Below are positions 27,640-37,074 of a stretch of DNA of 64,000 nt, piece by piece. The stretch is taken from assembly GCF_028767025.1 (NCBI RefSeq), contig NZ_JAJQXX010000006.1:1-64000 (forward strand). The letters run 5' to 3'. The number at the start of each line of letters is the position of its first letter. Positions within the stretch are counted from its first letter, which is position 1. Both the position numbers and the translations under genes were made by a program. This DNA is from Blautia sp. XA-2221 (GTDB taxonomy: Bacteria > Bacillota > Clostridia > Lachnospirales > Lachnospiraceae). The notes beneath the pieces were generated by a model. It was not told the origin of the DNA. It did no database searches and saw only the letters and a program-made list of their open reading frames with translations.

Positions 27640-28494
27640 ATGAATTGGATTGACAAGCTGGAACGGAAGTATGGAAGGTACGGAATCCCGAATCTTACCA
27701 TGTATATGGTGATCTGTTATGTGCTGGGATATCTTTTGCTGTATATAAATCCCGGTATGATGAGTATGCTCAGCCTGGAACCGGCCATGATTCTAAAAGG
27801 ACAGATATGGAGACTTGTAACCTGGGTGATCTACCCGCCGCAGACCGGAAACTTTCTGTTGTTTGCAATTTCCATTTTCTTCTTCTATTATCCAATAGGA
27901 TCTTCACTGGAGCGTACCTGGGGAACGTTCCGTTATAACCTGTATATTTTTTCAGGACTTTTATTTATACTTGTAGCTGCATTTCTGACTTATTTTGTCA
28001 CAGGCAGAATGTACCTGGTAGGCGGAGTATTTACCACTTATTATGTCAGCATGTCCGTATTTCTTGCCTATGCGGCCTGTTATCCGAATATGCAGATTCT
28101 TCTGTGGTTTGTGATTCCTATCAAGATGAAATGGATGGGCTGGGTATATGGAGCGATTATTCTGTATAACATTATCACTTATGTCAGAGTGGGAGCATGG
28201 GTCATGACTGTGCCGATTATTGCTTCCTTCCTGAATTTTGTCCTGTTTTTCTTTACTGCTCTCAGCGGCAGCCGGTATAATCCAAAAGAGGTAAAACGAC
28301 GGAGAGAATTTCAGAAAGCCATGGCTCAGAGTCGTGTAAATCCTTCTACAGGAAGCACTGCAAAACATAAATGTGCTGTCTGCGGACGTACAGAATTAGA
28401 TGATCCGAATCTTGAATTCCGATTCTGTTCCAAATGTAATGGAAACTATGAATACTGTCAGGATCATCTGTTTACTCACCAGCATGTGAAGTAG
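27640..28494 (+). CDS. Rhomboid-fold membrane protein with zinc ribbon
   Basis: A 284-residue membrane protein with about six hydrophobic segments laid out like a rhomboid (W-R-L-V-T-W in the second loop), then a cytosolic tail with a zinc-ribbon (C-A-V-C-G-R...F-C-S-K-C...Y-C-Q-D-H). The rhomboid catalytic G-x-S-G is not present: the matching place reads G-G-V-F-T-T-Y-Y. So it is probably a pseudo-rhomboid that binds rather than cuts membrane partners. ATG 27640, spaced 13 from AAGGAG, is the only in-frame ATG that fits; TTG 27628 is too close. It lies between corA and lysA. Confidence 0.75.
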   Translation: MNWIDKLERKYGRYGIPNLTMYMVICYVLGYLLLYINPGMMSMLSLEPAMILKGQIWRLVTWVIYPPQTGNFLLFAISIFFFYYPIGSSLERTWGTFRYNLYIFSGLLFILVAAFLTYFVTGRMYLVGGVFTTYYVSMSVFLAYAACYPNMQILLWFVIPIKMKWMGWVYGAIILYNIITYVRVGAWVMTVPIIASFLNFVLFFFTALSGSRYNPKEVKRRREFQKAMAQSRVNPSTGSTAKHKCAVCGRTELDDPNLEFRFCSKCNGNYEYCQDHLFTHQHVK

Positions 28495-28538
28495 ACAAAC
28501 GAGGAGATATTTAAGAGACAGATGAGGAGCTAGTTATT

Positions 28539-29828
28539 ATGAAAAAAAGACCATTTGTTACGCTGGAAAAATTAAAAGAAATCGAAGAACAGTTTCCGAC
28601 ACCGTTTCATCTTTATGATGAAAAAGGGATTCGCGAAAATGCAAAAGCTCTGAAAGAGGCCTTTGCGTGGAATAAAGGATTTAAGGAGTTTTTTGCAGTA
28701 AAGGCAACTCCAAATCCATATCTGATCCAGATTCTTCAGGAGTATGGCTGCGGCTGCGACTGCTCTTCTATGACAGAGCTTATGATGGCAAAAGCCCTTG
28801 GCTGCAAAGAAGGCGATATCATGTTTTCTTCCAATGACACGCCGGAAGAAGAATTCCGTTATGCGGATGAAATTGGAGGAATCATCAATCTGGATGATAT
28901 CACTCACATTGAGGCTGTGGAACGTGCTACAGGAAGAATTCCAAAAACAATCAGCTGCCGTTACAATCCGGGAGGTCTGTTTAAGATCAGTAATGATATT
29001 ATGGATAATCCCGGAGATTCCAAATATGGAATGACAACAGATCAGATTTTTGAGGCTTTCCGAATTCTGAAAGAAAAAGGTGCGGAGAATTTTGGTATTC
29101 ATGCGTTTCTTGCCAGCAACACCGTAACAAATGAATATTACCCAATGCTTGCAAAAGTGATGTTTGAGCTTGCGGTAAAACTTCAGAAAGAAACAGGAGC
29201 GCACATTAGCTTTATTAATCTTTCCGGTGGTATCGGCATCCCATACAGCCCGGATCAGAAGCCCAATGATATCCGCGTGATCGGAGAGGGCGTGCGTAAA
29301 GTGTACGAAGAGGTTCTTGTTCCGGCAGGAATGGGAGATGTGGCTATTTATACAGAGCTGGGTCGCTTTATGATGGGACCTTATGGTTGCCTTGTTACAA
29401 AAGCAATCCATGAAAAACACACTCATAAGGAGTATATTGGAGTGGATGCCTGCGCGGTAAACCTGATGCGTCCGGCTATGTACGGAGCCTATCATCATAT
29501 TACTGTTATGGGCAAGGAGGATCAGCCCTGCGATCATCTTTATGATGTGACGGGATCACTCTGCGAGAATAATGACAAATTTGCCATTGACCGCTATCTG
29601 CCTCAGATAGATAAGGGAGATCTTCTTGTGATCCATGATACAGGAGCTCATGGTTTTGCAATGGGTTATAATTACAATGGAAAACTGAAATCAGCAGAAA
29701 TTCTTCTTCACGAGGATGGAAGCTTTGAGATGATCAGAAGAGCGGAGACTGCAAAGGATTACTTTGCTACTTTTGACTGCTTTCCAATTTACAAAAAGCT
29801 TCTTGAAGATGCAGACAGACTGAAATAA
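28539..29828 (+). CDS. lysA: Diaminopimelate decarboxylase
   Basis: A 429-residue PLP enzyme of the alanine racemase/ornithine decarboxylase fold (fold III), converting meso-diaminopimelate to lysine. Lys55 in F-F-A-V-K-A-T-P-N-P is the Schiff-base residue; G-G-I-G-I-P binds the PLP phosphate; E-L-G-R-F and C-E-N-N-D-K complete the active site. The family is also home to related decarboxylases of other carboxylated amino acids, but length and motifs suit LysA. A terminator follows within 10 bp. No other lysine genes are nearby. Confidence 0.9.
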   Translation: MKKRPFVTLEKLKEIEEQFPTPFHLYDEKGIRENAKALKEAFAWNKGFKEFFAVKATPNPYLIQILQEYGCGCDCSSMTELMMAKALGCKEGDIMFSSNDTPEEEFRYADEIGGIINLDDITHIEAVERATGRIPKTISCRYNPGGLFKISNDIMDNPGDSKYGMTTDQIFEAFRILKEKGAENFGIHAFLASNTVTNEYYPMLAKVMFELAVKLQKETGAHISFINLSGGIGIPYSPDQKPNDIRVIGEGVRKVYEEVLVPAGMGDVAIYTELGRFMMGPYGCLVTKAIHEKHTHKEYIGVDACAVNLMRPAMYGAYHHITVMGKEDQPCDHLYDVTGSLCENNDKFAIDRYLPQIDKGDLLVIHDTGAHGFAMGYNYNGKLKSAEILLHEDGSFEMIRRAETAKDYFATFDCFPIYKKLLEDADRLK

Positions 29829-29836
29829 AGAAAAAG

Positions 29837-29866
29837 GAAGACCGGGCAGAAACCAGGTCTTCTTTT
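29837..29866 (+). terminator. Terminator after lysA
   Basis: GAAGACC/GGTCTTC stem (29837-29862) followed by TTTT. Confidence 0.75.
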
Positions 29867-29950
29867 GCTTTTGGGAAGATTTTTATATTTTGAGATGGCT
29901 GTTGTGGAGCTTGACGGTATTTCTGTTGCAGAGCAGAAGGGAAAGTAAAA

Positions 29951-29994
29951 AAAGAGGAACTGCATTCCAGAAATGAACTGCAGTTCCTCTTTTT
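29951..29994. terminator. Perfect 14-bp bidirectional terminator
   Basis: AAAGAGGAACTGCA pairs perfectly with TGCAGTTCCTCTTT around 14 bases. T-tracts lie on both strands, so it can stop the tRNA-Leu transcript coming leftwards and read-through from lysA. Confidence 0.85.
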
Positions 29995-30000
29995 ATCAGA

Positions 30001-30082
30001 TGCCGCTGGCCGGACTCGAACCGGCACGGTGTTACCCGCTTGATTTTGAGTCAAGTGCGTCTGCCAATTCCGCCACAGCGGC
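30001..30082 (-). tRNA. tRNA-Leu (CAA)
   Basis: On the minus strand the gene starts GCCGCTG at 30082 and ends CAGCGGC plus discriminator A at 30001. The acceptor stem is a perfect 7 bp, the anticodon arm CTTGA-CTCAAAA-TCAAG gives anticodon CAA (decodes UUG), a long variable arm is present (class II), and the T-arm holds GGTTCGAGTCC. The 3' CCA is not encoded. It is transcribed against both neighbouring protein genes. Confidence 0.95.
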
Positions 30083-30301
30083 ACATGAACCGTTAATTAT
30101 ATTAACACAAAACAGGAAAATCTGCAAGAAGAAAATTTAATATGCCTGTTTTTTATGAAAAATTAATAATATTTCACAGGAAGAACATTGAAATCAGAAG
30201 GAAAAGGTGGTATGTTACATCAGGTAAATAACTTTGCACATATTGGAAACACTGAAAGGTGATTTCAGTATGATGTAACGGGGATGGAGGATAGACAATA
30301 T

Positions 30302-32221
30302 ATGAATTTAGGCGACAAAAAACCTGGTAAAACGCCTACCAAGAGACCTCTTTATGTATATTATATTATTGTAGGTGTCATTATCGTTCTTCTGAATATT
30401 CTGGTTGTACCGGCGATTCAGGAAAGAAGTATTGAAAAAACAGATTATTCCACTTTTATTAAAAGTGTGGAAAAGGGAAATGTAATCCGGGCGACTATTG
30501 AAGAGGGTTACATTTACTATGAAGTTAAATCTCCGAAAACAGGAAATACACTGACCTGTAAAACAGTCCAAATGGACGATCCGGATCTTGTAAATCGTCT
30601 GCTGGAAGCGGATGTTGTAATGGATGAGGTACTTCCGGAAAGTCCGTCCATTTTCTTTACTCTGATCTTAAGCTATGTGATCCCTATTGGAATTTTTATT
30701 TTCCTGGGACGCTGGCTCAGCAGAAAGATGATGTCTTCCATGGGAAATGGTGGTCCCGGGGGAGCTATGTCCTTTGGAAAAAGTAACGCCAAAGTATATG
30801 TAAAATCTTCTACGGGAATCAAGTTTTCTGATGTTGCGGGAGAAGACGAGGCAAAAGAACTTCTGACAGAAATCGTGGATTATCTGCATAATCCTCAGAA
30901 ATATACAGAAATCGGTGCATCCATGCCCAAAGGTGCTCTTCTTGTAGGCCCTCCTGGAACAGGAAAAACCCTTCTTGCAAAAGCAGTTGCAGGAGAAGCG
31001 GAAGTTCCGTTCTTTTCCATCTCAGGTTCTGAGTTTGTGGAAATGTTTGTAGGTATGGGCGCTGCCAAGGTTCGAGATCTGTTTAAGCAGGCAAATGAAA
31101 AAGCTCCCTGTATCGTATTTATTGATGAGATTGATACCATTGGTAAGAAACGTGACGGTGCAGGCTTTTCCGGCGGAAACGACGAGCGTGAGCAGACTCT
31201 TAATCAGCTTCTGACAGAAATGGATGGATTTGACGGATCCAAGGGTGTGGTAATTCTGGCTGCAACCAACAGACCGGACTCTCTTGACCCGGCTCTTCTC
31301 CGTCCGGGACGTTTTGACAGAAGAATTCCGGTGGAGCTTCCTGATCTTCAGGGAAGAGAAGAAATCCTTAAGGTTCATGCGAAAAAGATTAAAATTTCAG
31401 ATACTGTTCGCTTTGACGAGATTGCAAAGGCAGCGGCCGGCGCTTCCGGTGCAGAGCTTGCCAATATTGTTAATGAGGCAGCTCTCCGGGCAGTCCGCGA
31501 CGGACGTAAGTTTGCCACACAGGCAGATTTTGAGGAGAGTATTGAGGTAGTTATCGCCGGATATCAGAAGAAAAACCGCGTGCTTTCCAACAAGGAAAAA
31601 CTGATCGTTTCCTATCATGAGATTGGTCATGCTCTTGTGGCTGCAAAACAGACAGAGTCTGCACCCGTTCATAAGATCACAATCATTCCGCGTACTTCAG
31701 GAGCCCTGGGATATACCATGCAGGTAGATGAAAAGGAACATTTCCTGATGTCAAAGGAAGAACTGGAAAACAAGATTGCTACATTTACCGGAGGACGTGC
31801 TGCCGAGGAGCTGATTTTCCAGTCCATTACCACAGGCGCTTCCAATGATATTGAACAGGCCACAAAAATTGCAAGAGGAATGATCTCACAGTTTGGTATG
31901 AGCGAAGATTTTGACATGGTTGCCATGCAGAATGTAAGCAATCAGTATCTTGGCGGAGACGCAACCCTTGCCTGCTCCTTTGAAACTCAGACACTGATTG
32001 ACAAAAAAGTGGTAGAACTTGTAAAGACTCAGCATGACAAGGCGTTGAAGATCCTCCGGGACAATATCGGAAAACTCCATGAGCTGGCCCGGTATCTTTA
32101 TGAGCATGAAACCATTACCGGAGAGGAATTTATGCAGATTCTGAACGCTCCTGTTCCTGCTGTGGAAACAAATGATTCTCCGGAAAATACACAGACCACA
32201 ATATCTGAAACAGAGGAATAA
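30302..32221 (+). CDS. ftsH: ATP-dependent zinc metalloprotease FtsH
   Basis: A 639-residue membrane AAA+ protease that extracts and degrades membrane and misfolded proteins. Two N-terminal transmembrane helices (about residues 17-38 and 118-138) flank an external domain. The AAA module follows, with Walker A G-P-P-G-T-G-K-T (about 216), Walker B I-V-F-I-D-E-I-D and the arginine-finger region R-P-G-R-F-D-R. The zinc protease site H-E-I-G-H lies at about 439. ATG 30302 with GGAGG eleven bases before it fits better than in-frame ATG 30284, which has no ribosome site. It stands alone; a terminator follows. Confidence 0.95.
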   Translation: MNLGDKKPGKTPTKRPLYVYYIIVGVIIVLLNILVVPAIQERSIEKTDYSTFIKSVEKGNVIRATIEEGYIYYEVKSPKTGNTLTCKTVQMDDPDLVNRLLEADVVMDEVLPESPSIFFTLILSYVIPIGIFIFLGRWLSRKMMSSMGNGGPGGAMSFGKSNAKVYVKSSTGIKFSDVAGEDEAKELLTEIVDYLHNPQKYTEIGASMPKGALLVGPPGTGKTLLAKAVAGEAEVPFFSISGSEFVEMFVGMGAAKVRDLFKQANEKAPCIVFIDEIDTIGKKRDGAGFSGGNDEREQTLNQLLTEMDGFDGSKGVVILAATNRPDSLDPALLRPGRFDRRIPVELPDLQGREEILKVHAKKIKISDTVRFDEIAKAAAGASGAELANIVNEAALRAVRDGRKFATQADFEESIEVVIAGYQKKNRVLSNKEKLIVSYHEIGHALVAAKQTESAPVHKITIIPRTSGALGYTMQVDEKEHFLMSKEELENKIATFTGGRAAEELIFQSITTGASNDIEQATKIARGMISQFGMSEDFDMVAMQNVSNQYLGGDATLACSFETQTLIDKKVVELVKTQHDKALKILRDNIGKLHELARYLYEHETITGEEFMQILNAPVPAVETNDSPENTQTTISETEE

Positions 32222-32261
32222 TGGTTACTGTGAGCAACAATAAATAATGAAGATATAAGTG

Positions 32262-32300
32262 GGTGATTCCGGCGAAATTCGTTGAGAATCACCTTTTTTT
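32262..32300 (+). terminator. Terminator after ftsH
   Basis: GGTGATTC/GAATCACC stem (32262-32293) with a run of seven T. Confidence 0.85.
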
Positions 32301-32337
32301 ATGGTATGATATCAGAAGCAGACAGGAGGGGATTAAG

Positions 32338-32712
32338 ATGATCAGAAAAGGACAGATATCTGAGATGGACTGTCGTACCGCAGAAAGCATGGTGGCACGC
32401 TATATGAACCATACCCTGAAAACAGACGAGCTGGAAGAATTTCTGGATCACATTGAGCATTGTCCTTCCTGCTATGACGAGCTGGAAACTTATTTTATTG
32501 TTAATAAAGTAACCCAGCAGCTGGATGAACAGGAGGACGGTTCTGTACTGGACTTTCAGAAGCTTCTGGAGCAGGATATTCGCAGATCCAGAAGAAATAT
32601 CCATAAGAAAAGGGGAATACAGTTCGCCGGAGGGATTCTTACATTGATCCTTGCTGTGATACTGGTAGTATTCTTTATTTTTATATTTTTTGAAATGAAA
32701 CATTTTTGGTAA
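32338..32712 (+). CDS. ZAS-type zinc-finger membrane protein
   Basis: A 124-residue protein. Residues about 10-60 hold a putative zinc-finger anti-sigma (zf-HC2/ZAS) motif H-I-E-H-C-P-S-C (H-x3-C-x2-C), followed by a linker and one C-terminal transmembrane helix (about 98-119, L-T-L-I-L-A-V-I-L-V-V-F-F). Anti-sigma factors of this type hold an ECF sigma at the membrane, but no sigma gene is adjacent, so the partner is unknown. AGGAGGGG before ATG 32338 decides the start. The stop is 26 bp from polA's TTG start with polA's ribosome site between, so it heads the polA-coaE-MBL operon. Confidence 0.75.
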   Translation: MIRKGQISEMDCRTAESMVARYMNHTLKTDELEEFLDHIEHCPSCYDELETYFIVNKVTQQLDEQEDGSVLDFQKLLEQDIRRSRRNIHKKRGIQFAGGILTLILAVILVVFFIFIFFEMKHFW

Positions 32713-32738
32713 AAAGACAATCTCAGGAGGACAGCAGT

Positions 32739-35378
32739 TTGAGTGAAAAGATTTTACTGATCGACGGGCACAGTATTTTAAACCGTGCCTTTTACGGGCT
32801 TCCCGATCTGACAAATTCGGAGGGAAAACATACAGGAGCAGTGTACGGATTTTTGAACATTATGTTTCGTATACTGGAAGAGGAAAAGCCGGATTATCTG
32901 ACAGTGGCATTTGATCTGCATGAGCCTACATTCAGACATAAACTTTATGATGCGTACAAGGGGACAAGGAAGGGGATGCCTTCAGAACTGGTAGAGCAGG
33001 TTCCTCTGATGAGAGAAATGCTCACTGCCATGGGAGTAAAAACTGTTTCTATGCCAGGCTATGAGGCGGATGATCTTCTGGGAACTCTTGCCAGAAAAAG
33101 TGAGCAGAAGGGTATGGATGTGACGATCTTATCCGGTGACAGAGATCTGCTTCAGCTTGCAACGGACAAGGTAATGATCCGTCTTCCAAAAACCTCAAAG
33201 GGCAAGACAACCATAGAAAATTTCCACACGGCAGAGGTTGTGGAAAAATATCAGGTGACGCCTCCTCAGATTATTGAGCTGAAAGCCCTGATGGGAGATT
33301 CTTCTGATAATATTCCGGGGATTCCGGGCGTGGGTGAAAAAACTGCCACGAAGATCATTGCGCAGTTTGGTTCCATAGAAAATGCCCATGAGCATCTGGA
33401 GGAGATTAAACCCAATAAGGCAAAAGAATCTCTGAGAGAGCATTATGATCTGGCAGTTTTAAGTAAAACTCTGGCAACCATCAATACAGAAAGTCCTGTG
33501 GAATATTCTTATGAAGAAGCCCGCCTTGGCAGCCTTTATACACCGGAGGCCTATGAATTGTGCAGAAGACTGGAGTTTAAAAACCTTCTGGGCAGATTTG
33601 ATGCGGAAGCTGTGCCGGAAAATACCATAGAGCAGAATTTCTTTGTGTGTAGCGAGCTTTCGGGTGTGGAAGCTTTATTTGAAAAAGCTGCAGGTAATTC
33701 CATGGCGGGAGTTGCGTTTATTGCAGACAAAAAGAAAGTATACGGTCTTGGGATTGCCCTGGAAAAAGAAGAAGTATATTATGTTCCGGCAGAGGGGATC
33801 CTGACAGGCGAATATCTTTGTGAAAAGCTGAGAAAACTGGGAGAAACCACAGTAATCAGCGCTATGGACATAAAAATGCTCCTGAAATATGTGGACTCGC
33901 TGAAACCGGGACAGGTATTTGATATTGAGATTGGCGCATATCTTTTGAATCCTCTGAAATCATCCTATACTTACGAGGATATTGCCAGAGAGTATATTGG
34001 AGGGATCAGCATTCCTTCCAGAGAAGAGCTTCTGGGAAAAGACTTGTATGAAAAAGCCTGGGAAAAATCTTCAGAAAATCTTGGGATCTGTGCCTGCTAT
34101 CAGGCATTTACCGCCTATGCGGCCAGGGAAAGGATGGAAGCCGAACTTAGGGAAACCGGAATGTGGCAGGTATACACGGACATTGAGCTTCCGCTTGTGT
34201 TTACTCTGGATTCTATGGAAAAATGCGGAATCTGTGTAAAAGGAGAGGAACTGAGGGCATATGGTGAAAGACTCAGCGTCAGGATCCGCGAGTTGGAAAA
34301 ACTGATCTACGAAAAAGCGGGAGAGGAATTTAATATTAATTCGCCGAAACAGCTTGGAGTGATACTTTTTGAAAAGATGGGAATCCCGGGAGGAAGAAAA
34401 ACAAAAACCGGATATTCCACAGCAGCAGACATTCTGGAAAAGCTGGCTCCGGAGCAGCCTATTGTAAATGATATTTTGGAATACAGGCAGCTTACAAAGC
34501 TGAAATCCACCTATGCGGACGGCCTGGGAGCAGTTATCGAGGAGGATGGACGGATTCATTCTACATTTAATCAGACGATCACTGCAACAGGGCGAATCAG
34601 CAGTACAGAGCCCAACCTTCAGAATATTCCGGTTCGTATGGAGCTGGGAAGACTGATCCGGAAGGTATTTGTGCCTGAGGACGGGTATGTGTTCCTTGAC
34701 GCAGATTATTCTCAGATCGAGCTTCGCGTGCTGGCTCATATGTCCGGGGATGAAAAACTGATCCAGGCGTACCGGGAAGCGGAGGATATTCACAGACTGA
34801 CTGCATCTCAGGTATTCCATGTTCCCTATGATGAGGTGACAGATTTACAGAGAAGAAATGCAAAGGCGGTAAATTTCGGAATCGTATACGGAATCAGCTC
34901 CTTTGGACTTAGTCAGGACCTGAGCATTACAAGAAAAGAAGCGGCAGAATATATTGAGAAATATTTTGAGACTTATCCCAGTATTAAAGTTTTTCTTGAC
35001 CGGATGGTTGAGGAGGGCAGGGAAAAGGGATATGTATCCACCATGTTTGGACGAAGACGTCCCATACCGGAACTGAAATCAGCAAATTTCATGCAGAGAT
35101 CTTTCGGGGAGCGTGTGGCAATGAATTCTCCTATTCAGGGAACTGCGGCAGATATTATTAAAATTGCCATGAACCGTGTGTATGAAAGAATGCACCGGGA
35201 AGGACTGTACTCCAGACTGGTACTTCAGGTTCACGATGAACTGCTGATCGAGACAAAGAAAGAAGAGATATCTGCAGTATCCAGAATACTGGAAGAAGAA
35301 ATGAAGGGAGCTGCGCAGCTTGCTGTGGAGCTTGAAATTGATATGCATCAGGGAGAAAGCTGGTACGAGGCAAAATGA
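32739..35378 (+). CDS. polA: DNA polymerase I
   Basis: An 879-residue family A polymerase for Okazaki-fragment maturation and repair. The order is a 5'-3' exonuclease (about 1-285, with D-G-H-S-I-L-N-R and G-Y-E-A-D-D), a 3'-5' exonuclease-like domain (about 300-470), then the polymerase: motif A D-A-D-Y-S-Q-I-E-L-R (about 653), O-helix R-R-N-A-K-A-V-N-F-G-I-V-Y-G and motif C V-H-D-E. The proofreading D-x-E motif is not visible, so that domain is probably inactive, as in several Firmicutes. TTG 32739 is taken as the start because AGGAGG stands eight bases before it and the protein then begins M-S-E-K-I-L-L-I-D-G. Confidence 0.95.
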   Translation: MSEKILLIDGHSILNRAFYGLPDLTNSEGKHTGAVYGFLNIMFRILEEEKPDYLTVAFDLHEPTFRHKLYDAYKGTRKGMPSELVEQVPLMREMLTAMGVKTVSMPGYEADDLLGTLARKSEQKGMDVTILSGDRDLLQLATDKVMIRLPKTSKGKTTIENFHTAEVVEKYQVTPPQIIELKALMGDSSDNIPGIPGVGEKTATKIIAQFGSIENAHEHLEEIKPNKAKESLREHYDLAVLSKTLATINTESPVEYSYEEARLGSLYTPEAYELCRRLEFKNLLGRFDAEAVPENTIEQNFFVCSELSGVEALFEKAAGNSMAGVAFIADKKKVYGLGIALEKEEVYYVPAEGILTGEYLCEKLRKLGETTVISAMDIKMLLKYVDSLKPGQVFDIEIGAYLLNPLKSSYTYEDIAREYIGGISIPSREELLGKDLYEKAWEKSSENLGICACYQAFTAYAARERMEAELRETGMWQVYTDIELPLVFTLDSMEKCGICVKGEELRAYGERLSVRIRELEKLIYEKAGEEFNINSPKQLGVILFEKMGIPGGRKTKTGYSTAADILEKLAPEQPIVNDILEYRQLTKLKSTYADGLGAVIEEDGRIHSTFNQTITATGRISSTEPNLQNIPVRMELGRLIRKVFVPEDGYVFLDADYSQIELRVLAHMSGDEKLIQAYREAEDIHRLTASQVFHVPYDEVTDLQRRNAKAVNFGIVYGISSFGLSQDLSITRKEAAEYIEKYFETYPSIKVFLDRMVEEGREKGYVSTMFGRRRPIPELKSANFMQRSFGERVAMNSPIQGTAADIIKIAMNRVYERMHREGLYSRLVLQVHDELLIETKKEEISAVSRILEEEMKGAAQLAVELEIDMHQGESWYEAK

Positions 35379-35980
35379 CAGATCAGACAATGAAGATCAT
35401 TGGCATCACCGGCGGTGTAGGCGCCGGCAAAAGCACAGTGTTGAACTACCTGGAAAAGCATTTGTCTGCCTGTGTCATACAGGCGGATCAGGTGGGACAT
35501 CAGGTTATGGAACCCGGCGGACGCTGCTATGATCAGGTGATAAATTTATTTGGAAAAAATGTTATAAAAAGTGATAAAACCATTGACCGTAAGGCGGTAT
35601 CGGATGTAGTATTCTGTAATGAGCAAATGCGCTGCAGACTGAATGAGATCATTCATCCGGCGGTTAAGGCGTTTATTCTGGAGAAAATAGAGGAAGAGCG
35701 GAAAAATGGCCGCGGTCTTTTTGTCATAGAGGCTGCGCTTCTTCTTGAAGATCATTATGATGCAGTCTGCGACAGAATCTGGTATATTCATACCGATCAG
35801 GAGATCAGGATACAGCGCCTTATGGAAAGCAGAGGATACAGCCGCCAGAAAGCAGAAAGCATTATTGCCAGTCAGGCGTCAGAAGCTTATTTTCGCTCAC
35901 ATGCAGATTATGTGGTGACAAACAACAGCCTTTTGGACGAAACGTACATACAGATAGATGAAGGGATAAAGAAACTATGA
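35375..35980 (+). CDS. coaE: Dephospho-CoA kinase
   Basis: A 201-residue P-loop kinase catalysing the last step of coenzyme A synthesis, phosphorylation of the 3'-hydroxyl of dephospho-CoA. Walker A is G-I-T-G-G-V-G-A-G-K-S; Q-A-D-Q-V-G-H and I-H-P matches the substrate-binding region, and R-G-Y-S-R-Q-K-A belongs to the lid. Its ATG overlaps the polA stop by four bases (ATGA), which implies translational coupling. The polA-coaE order is common in Firmicutes. Confidence 0.95.
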   Translation: MTDQTMKIIGITGGVGAGKSTVLNYLEKHLSACVIQADQVGHQVMEPGGRCYDQVINLFGKNVIKSDKTIDRKAVSDVVFCNEQMRCRLNEIIHPAVKAFILEKIEEERKNGRGLFVIEAALLLEDHYDAVCDRIWYIHTDQEIRIQRLMESRGYSRQKAESIIASQASEAYFRSHADYVVTNNSLLDETYIQIDEGIKKL

Positions 35981-36774
35981 GATTTTGCAGTATAGCCAGC
36001 GGAAGCAGCGGAAACTGTATTTATGTGGGGTCAGAATGTGCTCATGTTCTGATAGATATAGGAATCAGTGGCAAAAAAATGGAACAGGGACTGAACAGTC
36101 TGGACCTGACCGGCCGCGACATTGACGGTATCCTGATCACTCACGAACATTCAGACCATATCAAAGGTCTGGGAGTGATTGCCCGGAAGTACGGCATCCC
36201 CATTTATGCCACAGGAGGAACCGTAGATGCCATGCTGCGGTGCGGATCCCTTGGAAAAATACCGGAAGGAATATTCCGGGAAATCAGGGAAGATCAGACA
36301 TTTGAGATCAAGGATTTAAAGATCAATCCTTTTACCATTTCCCATGATGCGGCTCAGCCGGTAGGGTATCGTCTGGAATGTGGGGAAAGTTCCGTAGGTA
36401 TCGCTACGGACCTTGGCAAATATAATGATTATATTATTGAAAATCTTCAGAATCTGGATGCGCTTCTTCTGGAGGCAAACCATGATATCCGGATGCTTCA
36501 GGTAGGAAAATATCCGTATTATTTGAAACAGAGGATTCTGGGAGACAGAGGTCATCTGTCCAACGAAAATGCAGGAAGGCTTCTTTGCAGACTTCTTCAT
36601 GACAATATGAAAGCTGTTTTTCTGGGACATTTAAGCAGGGAAAACAATTATGAAGAGCTTGCTTATGAAACCGTATGCTCAGAGGTAACACTGGGAGACA
36701 ACCCTTACAAATCAAAGGATTTTAAAATTCAGGTAGCGAAGCGGGATTTTGTTTCCGAAGCAGTTACCATATAG
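35977..36774 (+). CDS. MBL-fold hydrolase, YycJ/WalJ type
   Basis: A 265-residue metallo-β-lactamase-fold protein. It opens with the YycJ-like A-S-G-S-S-G-N and has the two-metal motif T-H-E-H-S-D-H, then H-D-A-A-Q-P, D-L-G-K and G-H-L-S. YycJ/WalJ proteins are putative single-strand or DNA-processing exonucleases tied to the WalRK wall-stress locus in Bacilli. Here the gene is joined to coaE by a four-base ATGA overlap rather than to walRK, which places it with DNA replication genes. Confidence 0.88.
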   Translation: MRFCSIASGSSGNCIYVGSECAHVLIDIGISGKKMEQGLNSLDLTGRDIDGILITHEHSDHIKGLGVIARKYGIPIYATGGTVDAMLRCGSLGKIPEGIFREIREDQTFEIKDLKINPFTISHDAAQPVGYRLECGESSVGIATDLGKYNDYIIENLQNLDALLLEANHDIRMLQVGKYPYYLKQRILGDRGHLSNENAGRLLCRLLHDNMKAVFLGHLSRENNYEELAYETVCSEVTLGDNPYKSKDFKIQVAKRDFVSEAVTI

Positions 36775-36787
36775 AAAGGACAAAGCC

Positions 36788-37060
36788 ATGAAAAAAACAA
36801 TTATTACAGTAGTAGGAAATGACGGAGTAGGCATTATTGCCAGAGTATGTACATATCTGGCAGAGCATAATGTAAATATCCTTGATATCACACAGACCAT
36901 TATTCAGGGTTATTTTAATATGATGATGGTAACAGATGCCAGCGCATGCCAGAAAGATACAGCAGCTCTTGCAGAAGAACTTACAGCTCTGGGAGATGAG
37001 CTTGGTGTAGTGATTCACTGCCAGCACGAAGATATTTTCAATAAAATGCACAGAATTTAA
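36788..37060 (+). CDS. ACT domain protein
   Basis: A 90-residue single ACT domain ([13 protein letters not shown] near the start; [10 protein letters not shown]), the UPF0237 type. ACT domains bind amino acids or similar ligands. It is followed 14 bp later by a DUF711 gene, a pairing conserved across Firmicutes, so the two are thought to act together, though neither has a settled role. AAAGGACAAAGCC precedes ATG 36788; upstream ATG 36749 would overlap the preceding gene. Confidence 0.92.
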   Translation: MKKTIITVVGNDGVGIIARVCTYLAEHNVNILDITQTIIQGYFNMMMVTDASACQKDTAALAEELTALGDELGVVIHCQHEDIFNKMHRI

Positions 37061-37074
37061 GGAGACACCTATTT

